Of a DNA stretch of 64,000 nt, positions 12,472-25,900 are shown in pieces. The position numbers and the translations under genes were made by a program. This DNA comes from Harmothoe impar (Eukaryota > Annelida > Polychaeta > Phyllodocida > Polynoidae). The stretch spans positions 32,665,004 to 32,729,003 of the forward strand of contig OX381710.1 of the NCBI GenBank assembly GCA_947462335.1, in the 5' to 3' direction. The number at the start of each line of letters is the position of its first letter. Positions within the stretch are counted from its first letter, which is position 1. Below the pieces are notes generated by a model that made no database searches, had not been told where the DNA came from, and saw only the letters and a list, made by a program, of their open reading frames with translations.

Positions 12472-13534
12472 CCACAGGTGCTGAGTGTGCAACATTAAAC
12501 TGAGTCAAAGACCAAGAGTTTGCAAAAGAAATAACCAGTACAAAAATAAATGATGAGAAAAATCCAGCACAAGACATCACAAGGAGATTTTTCGGTGATC
12601 TGAAAAACATGAAGTAGGAGTCACTCTTCAGTAATTAAATATCTTTTTTTTTGTATTAACTGATTCACATAGTATAACAGTGTTAGTGTAACCAAGTAAA
12701 AAAGCCTGTTGCAGAGTGCCAACTTTTTTTGTACATAGACGCATGACCATATTATAAATCTATAATATATACTTTTTGGTTATTGGAGTGTATGGTGGTT
12801 GTCTAGAAATTGACATCAAATGATGCCTGTATATCCATTCATGATTTTTTACCTCGTTTTCCGTTACTGTAGAAAGAATGATAGTTTGTGTGGTAGAAGC
12901 TTTACAGATGTATGTAAAACGGCCATTTGTCTCTTACGGCCTCCTGTCACAAAGCACTCTGTGTCACACCGTCATGTAACGATTAGAAAAAAAGCATTGC
13001 TACAGTTTCCATATGTGTATCACTTTTCCTATATTATTATCAGAATTACCGACTAATCAAATAATATCCTTTAAAAACTGGAGATTTCAGATTTATTATT
13101 TACCAGGGAGTGGCAATTGGCACATAGTGTATTAGCGCAATATTTGAAGGTTTTCGAGCTGACATGTTCATTGACACGATAGCGATACTGAAACACAAAA
13201 TGTGATTTTGAGTTAAAGGAAGAGCCATTTATACTACGGTAGTGGTGGCGGGGCTTGGTGGATTTTCTGTAAAATTATGACCTAGTTTTGACCCCTTCCC
13301 CATCCCCAATATTAAGGTCTATTATCCCCCAAAAAAATCCGCAAGCGATGGGCTAGTACCTGAAATAGAATGAATTATTGGAATGAGTTTTGCCCTAGTA
13401 TGTGTCCACCTATAGTCCTAGTATGTGTGATGAGAGACAGTCTGCATAGCTCCACATCACTATAACGCTACGTTAAGTTCCAGGACACTGCCTTATGTAG
13501 GTGACATGTTGGTATTCTGGGAATCCTCGAGCCA

Positions 13535-13540
13535 AATAAA
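13535..13540 (+). terminator. Candidate TDRD3 polyadenylation signal
   Basis: AATAAA about 1.06 kb after the TDRD3 stop codon. Other AATAAA hexamers at 12545–12550 (74 bases after the stop) and 14095–14100 are equally possible, so the real 3' end is undecided. Confidence 0.35.
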
Positions 13541-15047
13541 CTCTGTAATGCGAGTGCCGGGGACCCTTGGAGAGCTACGCCTGAAGGAACCAGTCCTCTG
13601 TCCACTTAGGTATAATGTCATTTTTGTTGGGAGGAGTGGGACAGCTTCAGAACAGTTTCTTTCTACATACTAGTAATTGGTTTAATGAACTATTGTTCAC
13701 CCTGCATTGTATACATTATATTTCTCGAAATTCTACTAATGTTAATGAGTGACCCTTGAGATGTATCAATTTAAATACAATTACGCAGTGGGGGCATCTC
13801 GCTCTAGCATGTATGGACGTGGTCTTCCAATATAGGCCTACACGTATCTGGCAAATACCGAAGTTCTGGGTTCTACACTTGCATGTGGGCTTCTCATAGC
13901 TAATGTCACTCTCCTATTCCTATTACTAACAAAAGCAGACAAACTATTGTTAATTGTTATCCTTCATTATGAGCCGTCATCTCGGAAACTTGCACCATGA
14001 TATCGTACAGATACAGTGGATGGACTAACGCTATTCCGTCGCCTCACTCAAGGAATGATATCAAATAGCCGATGACACATCATAGTTGATAAACAATAAA
14101 AGAGACATCAACGAATGTAAAAAAATGTGACATTTCAACTTCAATGACAACAAAGATTGATTGGAATACTGTCTGTAGATTGTGTTGATATACTCAATAC
14201 CTGGTGTAGAAAACCAAAATATGTACTTCTGCTGTACCACGCTTGGGAATCGTTCGCTCGTTCACACTCCTCCCAGTCATGCAAAGCACCTGTAACCCAT
14301 ATCGCAATAAAGTTTGTACTAGAACCCAGTTTCTGTGTTTACTTGATGCTCGGTTTCCAAGGGGGAATGGCAAATAAGTCGTCTTTACATCCAGTCTATT
14401 TAACTCGACCACAACAAACCCTTCGTGTCAATTTAGTATTTTGGATAGGAACTGGATTTCCCCTTGTCATTACCCCCGTAACTAGTAATAAATGACCCGT
14501 CCCTAAAAGTCCTATGTTTTTCCTCAACTGAATTTAGCTTCACAGGTCTGCACACAATCCCTCTTCATTATATATTAGCTGCAGATACCTTCTGAATATT
14601 TTATGTAAAGGATACTTAAAACTTGCACAACTATGACATTTAAGCCCGGGGATAAATAAGTACTGGAGGTGGAATGGTCAGACCATGCAGGAGAAAGGTA
14701 GATGGGAGGAGAGGAGTGCTACCCTGGCTGTAGACAAAACCGTGCAAAGATTGGTCGTGTGATTCACATCACAATTGGCTCACACCAATGTGTCACACTG
14801 GTGCCTGATCACATTTCAGCCAATCGGCTGAGTTTTGGCAAGGATGGGCAAGCACGTTGGGTGTGGGCGAGAGAGCAAGCATGTTGGTCGTGGGTGTGGA
14901 AAGGTGAGGGTTAGGTTGTGCACCAAATGTCATCAATATCATACTTCGGTTTGAATACCTTACACAGTATGCCTCTCGGGGACCTAAACACGGCACGACG
15001 GAGGTCATCTCACAAGTAGACTGACATTACGCCTTTCTGTGTTTTAA

Positions 15048-15638
15048 GGTGGGTCAATCCCTTGGTGTAAAAGTAGCTAGATTTTCTCAGGTTTTTGCCA
15101 CAAGACCATAATAGCTTACACTTTCCAACAAATCTGAGAAAACAGGAGGGTCCCGAGCTGTTTTCTGAGATATTCAAGCCTTAAGTCAATGCTTCATGTA
15201 ATAGGAGTATATATGGGGTTTTGTCACATATGTACATAAAATAGTATTGACAAGTAGCTAAATTTCCAGATAACTCTCTCAGGATAATTATAGGTTATAA
15301 TGTTCTATCTCTAGAGAATCCCTTTTGAACATATGGTCCTGGGAATATTTCTTAAGTTTTTGTCTATTGAAAAAAAAAATTGAAAGGAGATAGAAAACTA
15401 CTCAGGGCTAGTTATGTATGACTTCTGAATGAGAGCCACCACCACAGACTCCATAGCACAGTGGCAGAATGCATACCTTCATATCCAAAGGTAAATGGTC
15501 CTGGTCAGGCAACACCTTTATAATCCATTTTAGGACAATTTGATAAAACTTGTTCCAATATGAGACAAAGGTCCCCTGGTGGTCTATGGCTAAAATGTAT
15601 CTGCGCAATAGACGAAAATTACATCAGATTGACCCACC
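15048..15638. mobile_element. 591-bp element flanked by TTAA
   Basis: Perfect 12-bp terminal inverted repeats (GGTGGGTCAATC and GATTGACCCACC) directly flanked by TTAA on each side (15044–15047, 15639–15642). TTAA duplication is typical of piggyBac-type insertion. The interior is AT-rich with no transposase-like frame, so this is a non-autonomous copy. Confidence 0.65.
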
Positions 15639-16787
15639 TTAATCAGCTAAAATTAAAACTACCCTGATCCAGGTTTCCCACAAAAAAATTCAGATTGAAT
15701 TCCATTACATTTCATGACAAAAATCTCAATTTTTCATGACTTTCATAACATTCTTGTGGAGGTCGGGGGGCTTGGCCCCAAAGAAAATGTCTTAACACTA
15801 GAAAACAAATGGTACTTTCAAGGAGATTTTTTAATATTAATTCCAGTATTTTCATATTCCATGACATTCCATGACCCACAGCATGACACGTGGGAACCCT
15901 GCTGACCACTTCCTGGAGTGGACACACCTTTTTGAGTCCCACATCTGAGTATTCTGGAGTAGGTCAGGAATGCACCCTACCACATCAGTGGCAGAATGAG
16001 CTCCCCTCTACGATATGATACGATAACTTTTGAAGCCACCGAAGGTGGTGACAGGCATTCAAGACCCGGTAATAGCCACGCCAATGGTACCCTTCTCCCG
16101 GCAGCCTCCCTTTTATAACCCCATCTGCAGCCTCATTGGTGACAGGACTATGTAGCCTCTCCTATCACAGACATACAGGTCTACCTCTCATGTCCACAAC
16201 TGCCAGTGTAGACGAAAAGCTGGGGATAGGGAGGTTAAGATCATAACGGGTACAGCAACTTGTACGCCTAGACCAATGCTAAAGGATGGGCTAGACGTTG
16301 CCGTACACGTTACAAATAGGTTAGTGACCTAAATGTATCTTGATTTAGAAGTAACTATCTTGAATGTTCAGCACACATTACTCTACTACAAATGTACTAA
16401 AACTAGCCAGGTTCCTGTGATCTAGAGCCTATCCGCCCCTCTTCCATCCACTCACACTGGGTAATGTGCATGTATTTTATTCTTTCTGCCCTCAGGTCTG
16501 ACCAAAAAAACGTCTTACGGAAACTTTCAGCCGACTCTTTGTTTAGTCTAGTGCATTCCTTCAGAGCCTGTTTCAAAACCATCCTTTTCACCTATGGGGG
16601 CCTAGGCTGGAACACACTTATTTCTGGTAGAGGGGTTGGAAGCCTTCTTGGTCTACTGATTTAGGTACTGCCCCAGAACATCGGTTACAAATCAGGACCA
16701 ACCCCCATCACTAACGACCCCGAGTCAATAAGATTAAGGGAGGGCGAACCAAATGAAACAAGACAATCATTTACACAAAATTGCATT

Positions 16788-16793
16788 TTTATT
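16788..16793 (-). terminator. Candidate CRAMP1 polyadenylation signal
   Basis: On the minus strand this reads AATAAA and is followed by a T/GT-rich stretch (TTTTGTGTAAATG, then TTGTCTTGTTT), as expected downstream of a cleavage site. It would give CRAMP1 a 3' UTR of about 3.1 kb. No nearer convincing minus-strand AATAAA was noticed below the stop codon. Confidence 0.4.
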
Positions 16794-17313
16794 GAACGTA
16801 GTTTCCTATCTGGTCTCCCCTGCATTTGATGTTTTTATGTTTAAAATATTTAGATGTTGGTATACCATAAAAGGTTGGCAAAATCCATGTGAAAACTGAA
16901 TTTTGAATCCAATTTTCTTTACTTGAAGCCTAAGAATGATTGTGGTGCGTCCAGCTACGACCGTTGTATTACAATATTGTAGTTAACAATAGTCGCTAAG
17001 CAACACAATCTCATCCAATTATAAGTTTCTTTAGCATAGAAATAAATATCTGAAATCTACTCATAGAATACAAAGGCAGAGTTCGGGTTCACAGTTTAAA
17101 CAATAAGATAAGCAATAAATAACGATACCTGCTTAATACTCTATGTAAATGCAACGCAAAAGGTTTTTGCTATATATAACGAAGCATGCTATTTACATTA
17201 CTTCTGGGAAGCAATATCCTTTCTTTAGACTTAGTGTGGACCTGCCACTGGTCTTCAGCCAACACATACAACCAATACCAAGGACAAAACCTACATAACA
17301 AACCTAGAAAGTA

Positions 17314-17531
17314 CTGTAGATTCTCGCGTATGAGCCTAACGTGGGTGTAAACCACACTCCTATTGTTGACAAATCCTAAAAAAGACGCACAGGGGTCTGA
17401 TTTTGGTCACATTAGAGCTGTACTATATAGACTTCTAAAACCCCACGTATAAGCCGCTCCACACCAATCCCGAAGCCACACTGGGGTTTAAACTGACGGT
17501 CAAGCAGCGTGCTCTATGCGAGAATTTACGG
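17314..17531. mobile_element. TA-flanked MITE, 'TTCTCGCGTATAAGCC' family
   Basis: Left terminus CTGTAGATTCTCGCGTATG, right terminus (reverse complement) CCGTAAATTCTCGCATAG, with TA on both sides (17312–17313, 17532–17533). The same terminal words occur at 38956–39207 and 48161–48254. Non-coding, 218 bp. Confidence 0.7.
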
Positions 17532-18008
17532 TATGCTTAATTTGCAGCCAGAAATGCATTAAAACTGAAACATAAGTAACCTATTAGGCACTTACTAATG
17601 TTAGAACACCATCCACGCCTATTGTATCACTCTATTGATAATGACCATTGATAGTCCATCTTCTTTGTCAATGACTAACGCGAGTCAATCTACGTACCAT
17701 ACCGGTAGAAAGTGACCACCGACAGTTCTTGATAAATCATCAACAGCACTGAATGTCTCCGGGTGTACTGTACATGTCATACATATGAAATACAAATGTA
17801 TATATTTTATGACATCTGACCCTCTCTATTGATTTGTGCCTCTCTTAGTACACAGAAGTTTAGAACGGGAAGTCTCCATCTAATTCTATGTCTGTAAAAT
17901 GAAGGTGGATACCACCCACTCTTCGCTGCGGTAGTGGTTTCTCAGACGACACGATTTGTAAAGTCTAACAACACCATCCTTTTCTGAGAGCTGCTTGCTG
18001 CCATCTTG

Positions 18009-18032
18009 CCCCCCCCCCCCCCCCCCCCCCCC
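18009..18032. repeat. Poly-C run (24)
   Basis: Twenty-four consecutive C, the longest homopolymer noticed in the window. Likely length-polymorphic and a weak point for read accuracy. Confidence 0.85.
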
Positions 18033-19915
18033 GATAAGGTATATCGTATAAAGGCAGCTGAGATACACCTGTGAGTATTACTAACGCTTAGCCTACAATA
18101 GGTTTTTGATCCTTGAAGTATCTGATACGATTTAATATTTTATAGAAAGTTTAGGTGCAACGACTGCTGTCACGTAATATGCCCCATGCAATGTACATAT
18201 GTATTACCATGCTGATCCTGAGTAGATTTAACACCGCCCCCCCTACCACTTGAAGAAATAAATGTAGAAATTTTGTCAAACATCGATATGATTGTGAATA
18301 CCCATGATACAAGGCCACTGAAACAAGACTACACGTATGAACAGTACACTACCCATAGTAAATACAAAGTCATTTATATAAATGTAGACGTGGGCCTAAC
18401 GTAAATCCTCACGTGTATGCAAGGTTTTTACGATACATAACAATCAGATGAAACATGTGCGTAGGTTGCTGCATTTGCAGAAGACTTTCAGGGATTTCGT
18501 GTATCAATGTACCTATCAACTAAGACGAGCACAAACATGCCTATATACATATATATACAATTTACTATATATCTACATGTATCATGTGACCGTATTAATT
18601 ATCACAAAGTATATGAGAAATTCTAATTAACGCATTGTACTTGCGCCAACAGTGGAAGCAACAAAATAGTACAATATATTACTTTCAGCTGTATACGATA
18701 CGACTGGACTAATGAATAGAACCGTGCTCTTCAATGAGGACCGGAGATTCAGTTTTAATACCAAGCGGGTCTCGTTAGTGCCGGACTAGAAGGTAGGAAA
18801 TCATCCAGTTTTGTTTGATTCAGTTATTGATATTATAATTTAACAAACACCACAGGTGAAAGGTGGGAATTCCTCAGGGTGTCCATAGCTGCAGAGTACA
18901 CGCAGAGTACAGGTAAGCCTACAGGTATATGATATTGAGTGGTAATTAAATCTTCAACTGCTCACACAATAATCAACCAACGAAACCCCCCTCCCCCTCT
19001 TGTTGAATAATGACCAATCCCTAAGGCCATGTCGCGTTCAGACTCCACCTGGTGTAAAAATAGTACCAGGTCCTCATTGCTTATACACCTTTTCAGAGCA
19101 CAAGTGTAGTGACTGACAATTGTTCTAATATATTATTTAAAGCTCAAATTGGGGGTGTACAACGGCATAATACACACAAGTTAATATCGTACGTCAGTCT
19201 AGTTTCTAGTGTGAGACGTCACATAACAGGCTAGTCGTTTAGATTGAAACGTAACAGATGAAAACAGGCCTCGACTTGACTGCACATCGCTAAGAGCTTT
19301 CTTCCTAGTTTCTGATTTTATCGATAGGAGATGAAAATCCGCCTCTTATCCTTCCCTGTTTAGAGACACCATCAGTATGGTGCACACATTAATATCAATA
19401 TACTTTATAAATGGAGATTTAGTTTCCGGTGGGAACATTTCAAAACGAGCACCACATGTATTACACGCGATAAGACATCGTACGCACATCCATCTGGGTA
19501 CAACAGCGTCAATACATGAACTTTACAAACAATGATCCGAGGTGTTAATAGCTATATGTAGTACACAATGTGTCTTAAAATGTTTATGAGCTGCCATCCA
19601 TGCACATTGTGTATCTATATATATTTCGCACAAACTGATCAAATCAGTTCGGTATGCGTCTTTGTAATCTGTCGCCGTTACCTTTGAATAGTAGAAATAT
19701 TCACAGGTTACTAGTATGAAGCAGTTTGGCATGCCCAATTTCAGGTGAGCGTTTATGAAATTTCAGGAAATCTCACACCCGCTCATCGACCAATACATGC
19801 CTCGTCTACAAATCAGTTATGCTGCATATATGCAGTAACATTTCCACTCTGTGATTGTACACACACCACTGAAGGTTGTACAAACAAAATGCAGATTTAG
19901 CTAAAGTGTTTCCCT

Positions 19916-22900
19916 TTATGTCTTCCTCAGCCTGGAGGATACAATGTCCGGCGCATTGGCTGCAATCTGTGCCGCAAGGTCAGCAAACTTGGATGAGTAC
20001 TCCATACTGTTCTCATTCATCATTGACTGAAGCGCTGTGTCCACCTAAAACAAACAAAATATCTCAGTTATACGAGTGCTGTAAAGTCTACCCACGGGTT
20101 ATATACTAGTAAGAAGCAGAACCTCACTACGGTACTGAGAACTAAGACGAGTGTGGGTTATAGGGTTCCCAGTCTCTTTGCAGCTTGTACGTGAAATGTA
20201 GTACAATTTTTTCTGGTAAACATCAATTGCCTGCAGACAGGCTTTGTTCAAGGTCACTCATACAATAGTACAAGATGTATTATATCAAGTTTGATACGAT
20301 TTCTAGGCCATAGAGATAATGCAAGTCATTTAAACATCAATGTTTATTTCTTTAATATAGGTAGATAATAAATACTTACATCTAATCGAATGGATTCTCG
20401 GGAACATTCGCTAACCAATGTTGGATCGTTTGACGATCTCTTTAGAGGTGAATCAGAGAGGAACTGACTGAGTGAGAAATCCTGAAAGAAAAGATGGAAT
20501 GAGATTATAGGTTCACGCCATAAGGTAGTTTCAAGTGACGGTAATTATGATTGGATCTACATGTCAAGTGAAGACAGAAACCTCCCCCTCCCCCAGATTC
20601 GCCGAGGCAAGGGTTATTTTATTTTTGATAAAACGTCTGTTGCCATAAATGCGCCACCCCTCCCGTCTACACGACAAACACAATGTTGAGGTATTTGAAA
20701 AAAAAAGTTGAGCGTCATGCAAGATAATCATACTTTAGTATCACTATTCTTAACATTTAACAATGACACTAATGCAGCACTTACGTCCCCATTCATCCAC
20801 TGTGAGTCCGGCCCAAGGGAGGAGCTGAGTTTGAAGGACTTGTTCGGACTAGAGGCTGATGCCGGCAGAGACATGCTGTCTTCGTTGACATCTACCGTGA
20901 CGCGGCCCGGCATGGCAGAGTCAAGCAGGCCGCTGAAACTCGAGTTGCTGATGGAGCTAAGGAAAGTACTGTCATTGGTAGCACCATCGTTACCTGCAGG
21001 AGGAATAGAAATGGGCTTAAAGAACGCACATACATCATTCAGTGTCAACGATTGGTAATTCTGAGGCTTTTCATAAATATTGGTTTATTCATGAGATGTT
21101 ACTGTTGCTAACATTCTCAAGACACATTCCTACATAACACAGATTATATGATTTGTTAATAGGGTCATGAAATAAAAATCTAACGTGTGATCCTAATCAC
21201 AAAAGACTCAGGTATTCGCATAAATGAAGCCGGAAAAATCGACGTTTAGGCCTACTGCAGTTTACTGCAGTTTACTGCCACTCCGAATCTTGCGCCCTCT
21301 CGCGCCCGACGAGAGCAGACGAGACTTCAAATCCAACATGGCGGGCGTCAACTCGCATCGATTCGAATCGATAAAAATGCTCAAAATGACCTAAAAAAAG
21401 CATCTTTTCCACCCCCCCTACATGTTTTCAGCGTAGAATTCGAAAATAAAGAGAATGGGACAGGTTTGAGCCTTCAAAACGGACTAGTTCGCGAGATATC
21501 CACTCCTCGGGGCGCCGAAAATTGTCAAAACAAAAACAATTTCCGAATCTCGCGCCCTCTCGCGCCCGACGAGAGCAGACGAGACTTGAAATCCAACATG
21601 TCGTATTGAGTTTTTGGTCTTAAAAAAAGCGTCTCAGCGAGAGATCACATTGAATTAACTACTACTGCCATAGACGATCCCGAGGCGATTACAGGTCTTA
21701 GATGTTTGTCTACTTTGCAAAAAAAGCAACAAGATTTTGGCAATGCTTTATTGTAATCCTTTTTTTAAATATAATGCTTTAAGTTAGAAGGGTAATTCAA
21801 GCGACATAAGTTAGGGGAAATGTTGTATTTGATGTGACATTTTGAATTTTTGATGGGAAATTCGTCTTTCTGGTTAAAAAAAGGAGTTGAAGTTTTTTCT
21901 GCCTTTCCAAAAAAAGCGTCTCACCGAGGCGTCGCATAAGACTCAGGTAGTGACCTACCTGAGTCAAAAAGTTCGACAGTTCTTAAGTTGTGATCCTGAT
22001 CAAATCGTTCTTCAAAGGTTGGGTTGCTGGTTATACATGGGTTTTAGTATACTACAGTAGTGTATCCAACATTTTCAGCACACCAATGTGTGTTTCAGGG
22101 TTCTTCCAAATTCTGCATGCGGGTTATCACCGAGGTGTGGGTAGTGCGAGAGACGGTAAGATACTTACTCTCAGTTGATGGCAATGATATGTCAAGGATG
22201 GCTGAGAGGTTGGGTGACGTAGAATCTTGTGACTCGGTGGGCGCCATATCGGTCTCTGCTGACGTGATACCAGCAGCAGAGGCAGCTTGTGCCAACAACG
22301 ACTGCAACAAGACACACATTCAGCCACATTAAGGTGGTGTACAAAATAGACTTAAACAGAATAGTTCTACAACATGAGGCCAAATGTCACTGCTACTATG
22401 ATCACTATAGCTCAGTTGATCACCCACCGGCTTACTATAGTAATCAATGCATCGATCTCACGTTTGCTGTGTTATGGACATGATAATCTCATACATTATT
22501 AGAAGTTTTTTATTTTATTTTTTATTCTAGTCAGTCCATCAAATCTCTATATTCGTGAGTTGCTAGGTATCACATCACTCACCTGTCCACCCACACTTCT
22601 GCCGACCACTGTTAGGCCAGATAACGACAGCTGCGCTGGTGAGGCCACTGTAACTGTAAAAGATAGAAGACAGTGAAAATGTCGATCCTAACAATTCTCA
22701 GATTACCATGGCATGTGTCGGAGATAACAGGCGCAGGAAGACTGTCAGGAAATATCCACACTCCACTCAGAGAAGACAATACAGGGATCAAGTTATGAAA
22801 TATAAAGGGTTAAAGTGGCTGAAATCGCTGATTCAAGTTCTCATAATGATCTCTAAAATAATGCGTCCTGTTTTCTCACCTGGGGTAGGCGTTGCCACTT

Positions 22901-25900
22901 CGCTGGCTGTGGTTGTCACTGGTTGTTGGCCGGCGGGCTGGCCGGGTACCACCGGCAGGAACGAGCCAGTCTGTGCCATGTGTTGCGTCTGGTTGGGGGT
23001 CATGGTGAAGGTCATGATCTGACGCGTCGGTACACCCATTTTAGGAAGCAAGGTCCGCTGCACAACTAATGGTGGTCGGCGCAAATTACGCATAACTTGT
23101 TTCTTCTGTTTCCGTGGCATTAGGATGTCGTGGTGTTGTTTTTGTTTCTGAAAAAGTTAAGCACCAATATTACTGGGTGATTCCCCTGATTCGTGGTTAC
23201 TATCCTATGCTCTTCTATTAGTTTTTTTTTCAAATTTTAAATGTATTATTTCCTCAAAGAACATATTTTGTGAAATATTTGATAGATATATTACTTAAAA
23301 TTTTATATCAATTACAATTTACATATATATAACTCCAATATAGAAAGAATGGAACTTACATGAAGCTCAATCTGTTGCAGGAAGTGCCTTTCTGCTAGTG
23401 AGCCGGGTGACATTCGTATAACTGGTGGCTGTGGTCGGACCGGCACCGGGTTGGGAACCCGGAATACGCCATCTCCTGCTGAACCTGAGGCCAACGGTGG
23501 GGCATTACCGGGACCCCCTTCTTCATTCTCTTCGGGCACCTAAAGATAATTCAATTTCTCTAAAACACCTTTACCAAGGCTAAGAAGGGTCTACTAGTAA
23601 TCTAGTCTTTACTCAGTTTTAATTCTTTTAAAATTCCATTTTAAACTTTTGTGTTGTAAATGGCGAACATAAAAGGTATTTACCGTTTTAGTGTCAGTGA
23701 AATATCAATCTCTACCAAAAGTGCCAATTTGTTATAATTCCACGCTTCTTTGCATAACTTCAGTGAAAGTGCAGTAAATAAACTTGAATCGCTAAAAGAC
23801 ATACCTGAGTGGCGGTGGAGGTTTTGGCAACTGTTGCCGCACTGGGTTTAGCACCACCCTTTGGTGTGGAACCGCCCCCCGTTCGGCAGTTCTTGGCGTT
23901 CCTACCAGGCGGTGTCATCATCTGTCCGCCACAGTTACAGATCTTTGGCGGTGATGACTCAACACTCATTGGCTGTAATAATAAAGAACAGAAGAATGTT
24001 GTTTTAAAGAATTGCTACAAGAAATGTTCTATTGGTAAGGGCTCTTTACTAAATATATGACGTTATAATTTCTCTCAAAACTAGTTTTCCCCTTCTTTCT
24101 ACCCCCCCCGCCCCCGGACTTCCTAAAAATTATTACAACTGAAGGCTGACATGTAATAAAAGCCCAAAGAGTTGCAGTGGACCGAAAACCAGTACTCTGG
24201 GGCTTATATAGCATCAGTAGAGTTCTAGATGGTTTATAAAGGATATATATATATATTGCTGCACTTACTGGTTTTGATTTGGAGAAGTCGGAAAACTCAG
24301 TTGTGGCGAGTTGTACCAGCCGCCTCAGCATGTTGGTGAGTGTGAGGTTCATCTGCATCACGTTATCAGTCTTGACAAGCTCCACCCAGTTATACTCCAG
24401 AGTCAGCTTCTCTGGGCAGCCCAGAATCAGGTAGAGTTCAGCGATGGTGATGCCCTGCGCTGCCTTCAGGTTCCAGCCCTTCTTCAGCTTCTCAATGCGT
24501 TCCTGCCGCAGCGTTTCTTCTTGCGCCTTCTTATTTTTACTCTCAATGTTTCCCTCACTTTCAGCATCTTTGCTGCTTTCTGCATTATTGTCCGCTGCAG
24601 GTATTTCTGTGGACCCTTCAGGTTGGGGACAGGTGGCCGATGCTGCCGCCTCAGGCTGTAATACAGCTGGTGCCCCCTTCTTGTGCCCTGAAGTGCCGGG
24701 CTGCTCCATGGTATCGGCTTCAGTCAGAGTGACTGTGTCGTTGAGCGTGACAACGTCCTCTACACTGTGTGCCGAGTTCTCACTGTGATGCTCCTCACTC
24801 ACCGTGTTACGTTTAACCCGCTTGGCTGCCGGTGACCGCGTACCATCATTCTTACTGTCTGCAATGTTATATAGACACATTTTATTACAGTTAATTACAA
24901 CATTGATTATAACCTCTACCAATTATTTGACCCCTTGGCCTACACTGGACATTATTATTCTGCACAAGGTTGCTATTGTGGTGCTACCATAAAACCTCGC
25001 CTATAGGCTGCAGCTTTATTTGATACCAAACATGCCTATACAGGGTGCTGCTTGTACAAGCAGTTTTGAAAGTATATGTATAGTACAATACTAACGTAGC
25101 AATTTTCAGACCCTATTCAACATTTAAATAGGCAGTGGTGGTGGTAAGATTTTAACGCCAGCCTGGTAATCGTAATCGCGGAGTGGCTAACCAGACTGGA
25201 AGGACCTTCACGGGGCGTTCGCTCCAGGTCCAGAGTTTAAATAGGCAAGGTCAAACTTTCTGAGAGTTAAGATGTCTCAGTATGGTATATTTCAAAACAT
25301 TAGCCCATGTATTCAAAGACTGTCTCACCATTACCTTTCGATGCATCTTTGAACTTCTCCAGTGCCAGGTTGACGCTAGGTGCGCTACTGATTGGGGTGA
25401 CATCAAACGGGTAGAGTTCACAGTTAGCGGGTGGGGTGAGAACCAGCTCCTTCGTCTTTTCCTCCGGGGCTTTCATTGACTCTTTCTGAATAGTGGTTTA
25501 AAGAAAAGCACTGCTGAATCATACAGCTATGTAACCCATGCATAGCCCTTAACTGTTTTCTACTTAATTAGTAAGACTAGTCTCAATAACTACCATTTAA
25601 ACCAGCTGTCTACTAGTAACCAGGGTCTTATTCTTGAGCATCAAAGGATACAATTCGAAGGCGGTGTGACTTCCACTTTTTGTTCAGAAAGTCCACGACA
25701 GCAGACAGTCGTTTGTTCGAGGGTAGGTGTATCCGTAGACGTGGATTGTGCGAGATGGCCTGCACGGCAGCCCAGGCACCATTGGAGACCGGTCGAAGCT
25801 CCAGTGTCAGTTGTTTGGGGATAACCACTTGTTCATCTTCCTTTGTTTCTGCAAGCAAAGATAGTTTATCTATTAAAATCAACTGATGTCCAGTATTTAA

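Larger units (their letters stand above)
12472..19915. other. Tail-to-tail intergenic region, TDRD3 to CRAMP1
   Basis: No protein gene recognised. The left part should hold the TDRD3 3' UTR and the right part the CRAMP1 3' UTR. It contains a TTAA-flanked element at 15048–15638, a MITE at 17314–17531 and a 24-base C run at 18009–18032. Open frames of 60–110 codons (for example 14157–14495) have no recognisable protein signature. Confidence 0.6.

Noticed and set aside
14157..14495. 112-codon plus-strand frame between TDRD3 and CRAMP1
   Set aside because: No recognisable domain, no supporting splice structure, and the composition is like the surrounding intergenic DNA.
25155..25245. tRNA- or SINE-like segment (A-box TGGCTAACCAG, B-box-like GTTCGCTCC)
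   Set aside because: The B box lacks the conserved A and no cloverleaf or 3' tail could be drawn by eye. A tRNA-folding program would decide.
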